DNA of 17,120 bases from Limousia pullorum (lineage in GTDB: Bacteria > Bacillota > Clostridia > Oscillospirales > Acutalibacteraceae). Location of the stretch: assembly GCA_018714545.1 (NCBI GenBank), contig DVNG01000066.1, positions 1 through 17,120 on the forward strand, written 5' to 3'. The position numbers were made by a program, and so were the translations under genes. The notes under the pieces were generated by a model, which was given only the letters and a program-made list of their open reading frames with translations, did not search any database and had not been told where the DNA came from. Positions 13,558 through 17,120 of the stretch are shown here, piece after piece (position 1 is the first letter of the stretch; every line of letters starts with the position of its first letter).

Positions 13558-14868
13558 TTAATCTACCCTTACAGAAGCAATCTTTCTTGATCTTCTCTGT
13601 TCCTGGCTTTGCTTTGCAGCTTTATACTGTTTTTTATTTACAGATCTGCTGTTTTCATTTCCGGTATGGTCTATCTGCTTCCAGGTTGTTGTGCGCTTTA
13701 TTGCACAGAAAATCTGAATAGGAATCCATGTAGCCATAAATATCCAGAAGCTCAATACCCCTTTGGTTATTCCTATAGCCATTCTCGGTTTTATAAAGGA
13801 AAGAATTACGCATCCAAAAGAAAGTCCCGCATAGGAAAACGCCAAAGGAATTCCTACAAACTCAAGAATTTTCTGGAAGCCGTCGGGCTTTGTAAAACTA
13901 TCTATAATAACAGGCAATGCGGTTACCACTGCAAGGAACATTGAAAGCAGCTGCACATAGGGCAGACAAAGCACCAAAAGTGCGTCCAAGAAAGCAAACT
14001 CCTTTTGTTTTCTAAAAGCCTTGAAAAACTTTGGTATGTAGAGGGCAGATACATGTAAAGTTCCGCTGGTCCAGCGTTTTCTCTGGGTAACTGACTGACC
14101 GAATTTAACAGGATGTTCATCATAAGTTAAAGCGGCAGGAACCCAGTGTACCTTTTCCCCTGCAAGAATACAATGAACAGAAAACTCAAGGTCTTCTACC
14201 AATGTCTTTGTATTCCATCCACCGATTTGATTGATAAGGTCACAGCTTACGGCAAAACCTGTACCGTTTATAAGTGCTGAAAGCTTAGCATTTGACCTTG
14301 CTCTGTTTTGAATAAAGTTTATCATTTTATAATATAACGTGTAAGAACCGGACAACCAGTTTGTGTATGGGTTTTTACTGTCTCTGTAACCCTGTGCGCA
14401 TTTTGCGCCTGCACAAAAAGCGTTGTTCATTTCCGCAAGAAAGTTTTCGTCAACAATATTGTCGGCGTCAAAAACACAAATTGCGTCAAAACCGTTCATT
14501 ATCTTTGGCAGCGCATGGTGAAGCACCTCTCCCTTTGTTTTTACGGGAACAGTGCAGTGAACAATCTCGGCACCATGTCTTCTTGCCACCTCTTCCGTAT
14601 TATCAGTACAATTATTAGGAACTACAAAAATTTTGTAAAGTTCTTTGGGATATTTTTGCGAACGCAAACTGTCAACCAACTTGCCGATTACAGCGGCCTC
14701 ATTTCTGGCTGCAATAACAACGGCAAATTTCTTTTCAGGCGCTGAAGCTTTATACCTTACTTCTTTTTTCAAGGAAAATAGAGCTACGATTAAAAAGTAA
14801 AAGCCCATAACAGTAAGAGGTATCCCTATAACCATTGCAGCGTCCACAAAAAAATCGACCCAATTCAT
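13558..14868 (-). CDS. Processive-type family 2 glycosyltransferase
   Basis: A 436-residue integral membrane glycosyltransferase. One N-terminal helix (about 10-32) precedes a GT-A domain with ARNEAAV (54-60), DADN (134-137, the DxD metal and nucleotide-sugar site), GTGF (202-205), the acceptor motif ED (225-226) and QRKRW (262-266). The D, DxD, D, QxxRW set is that of processive enzymes such as cellulose, hyaluronan and poly-GlcNAc synthases. Further helices lie at about 292-322, 335-358 and 365-390, and the tail (391-436) is hydrophilic and very basic. No PilZ domain is present. The ATG at 14868 has GGAGG eight bases upstream; the preceding GTG is less well placed. The product polymer is unknown. 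It is divergent from the two-component genes. Confidence 0.85.
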   Translation of the reverse strand: MNWVDFFVDAAMVIGIPLTVMGFYFLIVALFSLKKEVRYKASAPEKKFAVVIAARNEAAVIGKLVDSLRSQKYPKELYKIFVVPNNCTDNTEEVARRHGAEIVHCTVPVKTKGEVLHHALPKIMNGFDAICVFDADNIVDENFLAEMNNAFCAGAKCAQGYRDSKNPYTNWLSGSYTLYYKMINFIQNRARSNAKLSALINGTGFAVSCDLINQIGGWNTKTLVEDLEFSVHCILAGEKVHWVPAALTYDEHPVKFGQSVTQRKRWTSGTLHVSALYIPKFFKAFRKQKEFAFLDALLVLCLPYVQLLSMFLAVVTALPVIIDSFTKPDGFQKILEFVGIPLAFSYAGLSFGCVILSFIKPRMAIGITKGVLSFWIFMATWIPIQIFCAIKRTTTWKQIDHTGNENSRSVNKKQYKAAKQSQEQRRSRKIASVRVD

Positions 14869-14911
14869 CACCTTGTCCTCCTTTTCTACAGTATATTATT
14901 CCATAACCACC

Positions 14912-14940
14912 ATTATAATAATAATTTCATAAGAAATCAA
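14912..14940 (-). promoter_or_regulatory. Promoter of the glycosyltransferase gene
   Basis: On the minus strand TTGATT (14935-14940) and TATAAT (14912-14917) are 17 bp apart. Confidence 0.7.
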
Positions 14941-15044
14941 CCTTAATGTACTTAATTTATCAAATATCTAAAAAAAAGTCATCTGTTTTTCAAAAATTTA
15001 ATAAATTCTTAATAATTGCAACCTTTAAACATACACCTGTTAAG

Positions 15045-15053
15045 TGGTATAAT
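15045..15053 (+). promoter_or_regulatory. Extended -10 promoter of the two-component operon
   Basis: TGGTATAAT (15045-15053) is an extended -10; TTTAAA (15024-15029) is a weak -35 18 bp upstream. The leader would be about 25 bases. Confidence 0.6.
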
Positions 15054-15084
15054 ATAATCAAACAAAGCAAAGGAGCATTCTTTT

Positions 15085-15792
15085 ATGTACAATATTTTGA
15101 TTTGTGACGACGATAAATATATTGTAAAGGCGTTAAAAATATACCTTGACAATCCAGAATATAACATTTTTGAGGCTTTTAATGGAAAAGAAGCTCTTGA
15201 AATTATAGGAAGCAATGAAATCCATCTTGTGCTTATGGATATAATGATGCCGGTTGCAGACGGACTTCAAACCGCCGAAAAAATAAGAGAAAAGTATAAC
15301 ATGCCAATTATTTTCTTAACTGCCAAAAGCGAGGACAACGACAAGATAACAGGCCTTGAAGTCGGCGGAGACGATTACATAACAAAGCCTTTTCAGCCTG
15401 CGGAGGTCTGCGCAAGAGTTCGTTCCCAGCTTAGAAGATATCTGCGGCTGGGCGGAATTGAGAAAAAGCCCCACACCATAACAATAGGAGGAATCACCCT
15501 TGACCCGGACGCAAAGAAAGTGACAGTTGACGGAGAACCGGTACAGCTAACCTCCACACAATATACTATATTAAAACTCTTTATGGAAAATCCCGGAAAA
15601 ACATTTTCCTCAAAAGAAATTTATCATCATATCTGGAACGAGGACACATCCTCTCCCGGTCAGACAATAGCAGTTCACATAAGACATTTGAGAAAAAAGA
15701 TAGAAATAAATCCGGAAGAGCCCATGTACATAAAGGTTTTATGGGGACATGGGTATGTATTCGGATTTGACGAAAGGGGAAATAAAATATGA
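15085..15792 (+). CDS. OmpR/PhoB-family response regulator
   Basis: A 235-residue two-component regulator. The receiver domain (1-118) has the acidic pocket Asp9-Asp10, phospho-acceptor Asp52 (MDIMMP), Thr79 and Lys101 (KPF). A winged-helix DNA-binding domain follows (about 135-229) with the usual ending G-H-G-Y-V-F-G. The protein most resembles VanR-like regulators of Firmicutes, which often control cell-envelope genes. AAAGGAG at 15069-15075 is 9 bases before the ATG. Its stop overlaps the start of the histidine kinase gene by 4 bp, so the two are a matched pair. Target genes are unknown; the divergent glycosyltransferase gene is a candidate because of position only. Confidence 0.93.
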   Translation: MYNILICDDDKYIVKALKIYLDNPEYNIFEAFNGKEALEIIGSNEIHLVLMDIMMPVADGLQTAEKIREKYNMPIIFLTAKSEDNDKITGLEVGGDDYITKPFQPAEVCARVRSQLRRYLRLGGIEKKPHTITIGGITLDPDAKKVTVDGEPVQLTSTQYTILKLFMENPGKTFSSKEIYHHIWNEDTSSPGQTIAVHIRHLRKKIEINPEEPMYIKVLWGHGYVFGFDERGNKI

Positions 15793-17120
15793 AGAACTTT
15801 GTTTCCAACTCCGCTGTAAAAATAATATGCGTAATTCTCACTCCTGTTATCTCCTATATGGCTATATTCTCCATAATCGCCACAATGACAAACATAAATC
15901 AGGATATTCACAACTATGATGCAACCTCCGAACAATCAAATTACATTACAAAAGAGGATTACCAAATGCATTCTTTTTTGGAAAGCGACCAGTGCATGGA
16001 GCTTTTAACAGACGACGCTTACAATATATGCTCTTTGTTTTCAGCATATCAAATGGTGGATTCCTCTTATCTTGCAAGCTATTCAGCGGATAGATCCAAT
16101 TTGCAGGTGCTTGTATATTCAGCCAAGGACAATATGAACACATCCCTTTATTTTAACAATCGTATTCAAATTGAAGAGGGTCTGTCCACCGTGGTTGAAA
16201 TGACAGCTTCCTACGACCCGGAAACAACCATTGTCACAAAGCTTGTTCTCGACAAAGAGCTTTCAAAGGACGACAAATACAAAGCGGCATTTGAGTCCTA
16301 TGCCTATATGAATGATTATCAAAATGTTTTTGCTGCAACCTCTATTATCTTTTCCCTTTTGTTTATTGTTCTTTTGATTTTCCTGTGTGCAGGAGTAGGT
16401 CACAAAAAGAACAGCGACACCGTATTTCTCAATTTTTACAACAGAATACCAATTGAAATAATTTTAGCAATATACATAGCTGTACTGATTTTCACAGCAA
16501 GGGGAATCGCCGAAATTTACATGATGCCATACCGTTACGACGGATTAAAACCACTGCTTCCCCAGACTGCACTGCTATCGGTTCCGCCTTTTCTTATTAT
16601 AAATATTATACTTGTGCCATTTATAGTGTCCATGGCGGCAAGAATAAAGGCGTCCACAAACAAGGTTCTGCCATTCTGGAAAAATTTCCTTATCCCCAGA
16701 CTTATTCATTTTATATGTGTACAGGCAAAGAAAGCGGCTATTTTTATTGTAAAAAATTCTTCCGCCGTGTTTGTGGGAATACTCAGTTTTCTCATCTACA
16801 TAATTGTAAATATGTTTTTAATATTTTCGTTGGCAAGCCTAAAAGGAGTTTCCGTATTTCTCACCATTGCCTTTAACATAGGCGTTTTGATATTTATCTG
16901 TCTTTTCCTTTCAAACCTGGACAGACTGAGAAAGGAAACCCAAGCCCTTGAAAAAGGAGAATACGCACTTACAGACAGCAATTCCTATATGCTGTTTTTC
17001 AGAAAATTTGCCGAATCCCTTAACCACACAAAGGAGGGAATGTCCGTCGCTCTTGAGAAAAGCATAAAAAGCGAGCGTTTTAAAACTGAGCTTATAACCA
17101 ATGTTTCCCACGACCTGAAA
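15789..17120 (+). CDS. Multi-pass sensor histidine kinase, truncated by window end
   Basis: The first 444 residues of a sensor kinase; the frame is open at the window edge. It starts with ATGA, overlapping the regulator's stop by 4 bp. One helix (about 11-32) is followed by an extracellular segment of about 145 residues (33-179), then five more likely membrane helices (about 180-203, 221-245, 262-283, 326-348, 353-375). A HAMP-like linker (about 376-425) leads to the H-box, where TNVSHDLK ends the window and His441 is the expected phospho-acceptor. The ATPase domain lies outside. Six membrane helices with a single large outer domain is unusual compared with the two-helix VanS type. The stimulus is not apparent. 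Confidence 0.87.
   Translation, partial: MKNFVSNSAVKIICVILTPVISYMAIFSIIATMTNINQDIHNYDATSEQSNYITKEDYQMHSFLESDQCMELLTDDAYNICSLFSAYQMVDSSYLASYSADRSNLQVLVYSAKDNMNTSLYFNNRIQIEEGLSTVVEMTASYDPETTIVTKLVLDKELSKDDKYKAAFESYAYMNDYQNVFAATSIIFSLLFIVLLIFLCAGVGHKKNSDTVFLNFYNRIPIEIILAIYIAVLIFTARGIAEIYMMPYRYDGLKPLLPQTALLSVPPFLIINIILVPFIVSMAARIKASTNKVLPFWKNFLIPRLIHFICVQAKKAAIFIVKNSSAVFVGILSFLIYIIVNMFLIFSLASLKGVSVFLTIAFNIGVLIFICLFLSNLDRLRKETQALEKGEYALTDSNSYMLFFRKFAESLNHTKEGMSVALEKSIKSERFKTELITNVSHDLK

Overview
The window looks like chromosomal DNA from a strictly anaerobic, low-GC Gram-positive bacterium of the Clostridia, most likely a gut Oscillospiraceae/Ruminococcaceae relative. This rests on strong AGGAGG-type ribosome sites, frequent TTGNNN-17-TATAAT promoters, a DUF4358 lipoprotein, two [FeFe]-hydrogenase genes and a VanR/PhoB-type regulator. 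The taxonomic placement is an inference. I see no phage, CRISPR array or rRNA.

Layout. 1-170: hairpins and a strong terminator, possibly the tail of an IS200/IS605-like element or structured RNA. 171-552: AT-rich gap ending in a promoter. 553-2008 (+): a membrane-anchored SGNH hydrolase and a DUF4358 lipoprotein. 2064-5695 (-): from promoter to end, an endonuclease/exonuclease/phosphatase-fold protein, sfsA, a cysteine-synthase-like enzyme with its own internal promoter, and nfo (endonuclease IV). 5940-10817 (+): a hydrogenase block. 11016-11852 (+): a Cof-type HAD phosphatase. 11902-11991 (-): tRNA-Ser(GGA). 12150-13082 (+): a CorA-type transporter. 13126-13437 (-): a single-domain rhodanese. 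13558-14868 (-): a processive-type family 2 glycosyltransferase. 15085-17120 (+): a response regulator and a multi-pass histidine kinase cut off by the window end at its H-box.

The hydrogenase block is the most interesting part. A minimal thioredoxin-like [2Fe-2S] ferredoxin, a group C (sensory) [FeFe]-hydrogenase ending in an FeS domain and a PAS domain, and a PP2C/SpoIIE phosphatase with an unassigned C-terminal domain form one probable operon; the last two overlap by 8 bp. About 290 bp downstream a separate group B [FeFe]-hydrogenase has its own tandem promoters. The simplest reading is an H2/redox sensor whose H-cluster state is passed through PAS to the phosphatase, with hydrogenase expression or another anaerobic pathway as output. 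The families are recognisable from their motifs; the signalling chain, the target and the redox role of the small ferredoxin are inference.

The remaining genes are housekeeping or cell-envelope functions, each with convincing promoters and hairpin terminators placed between convergent units.
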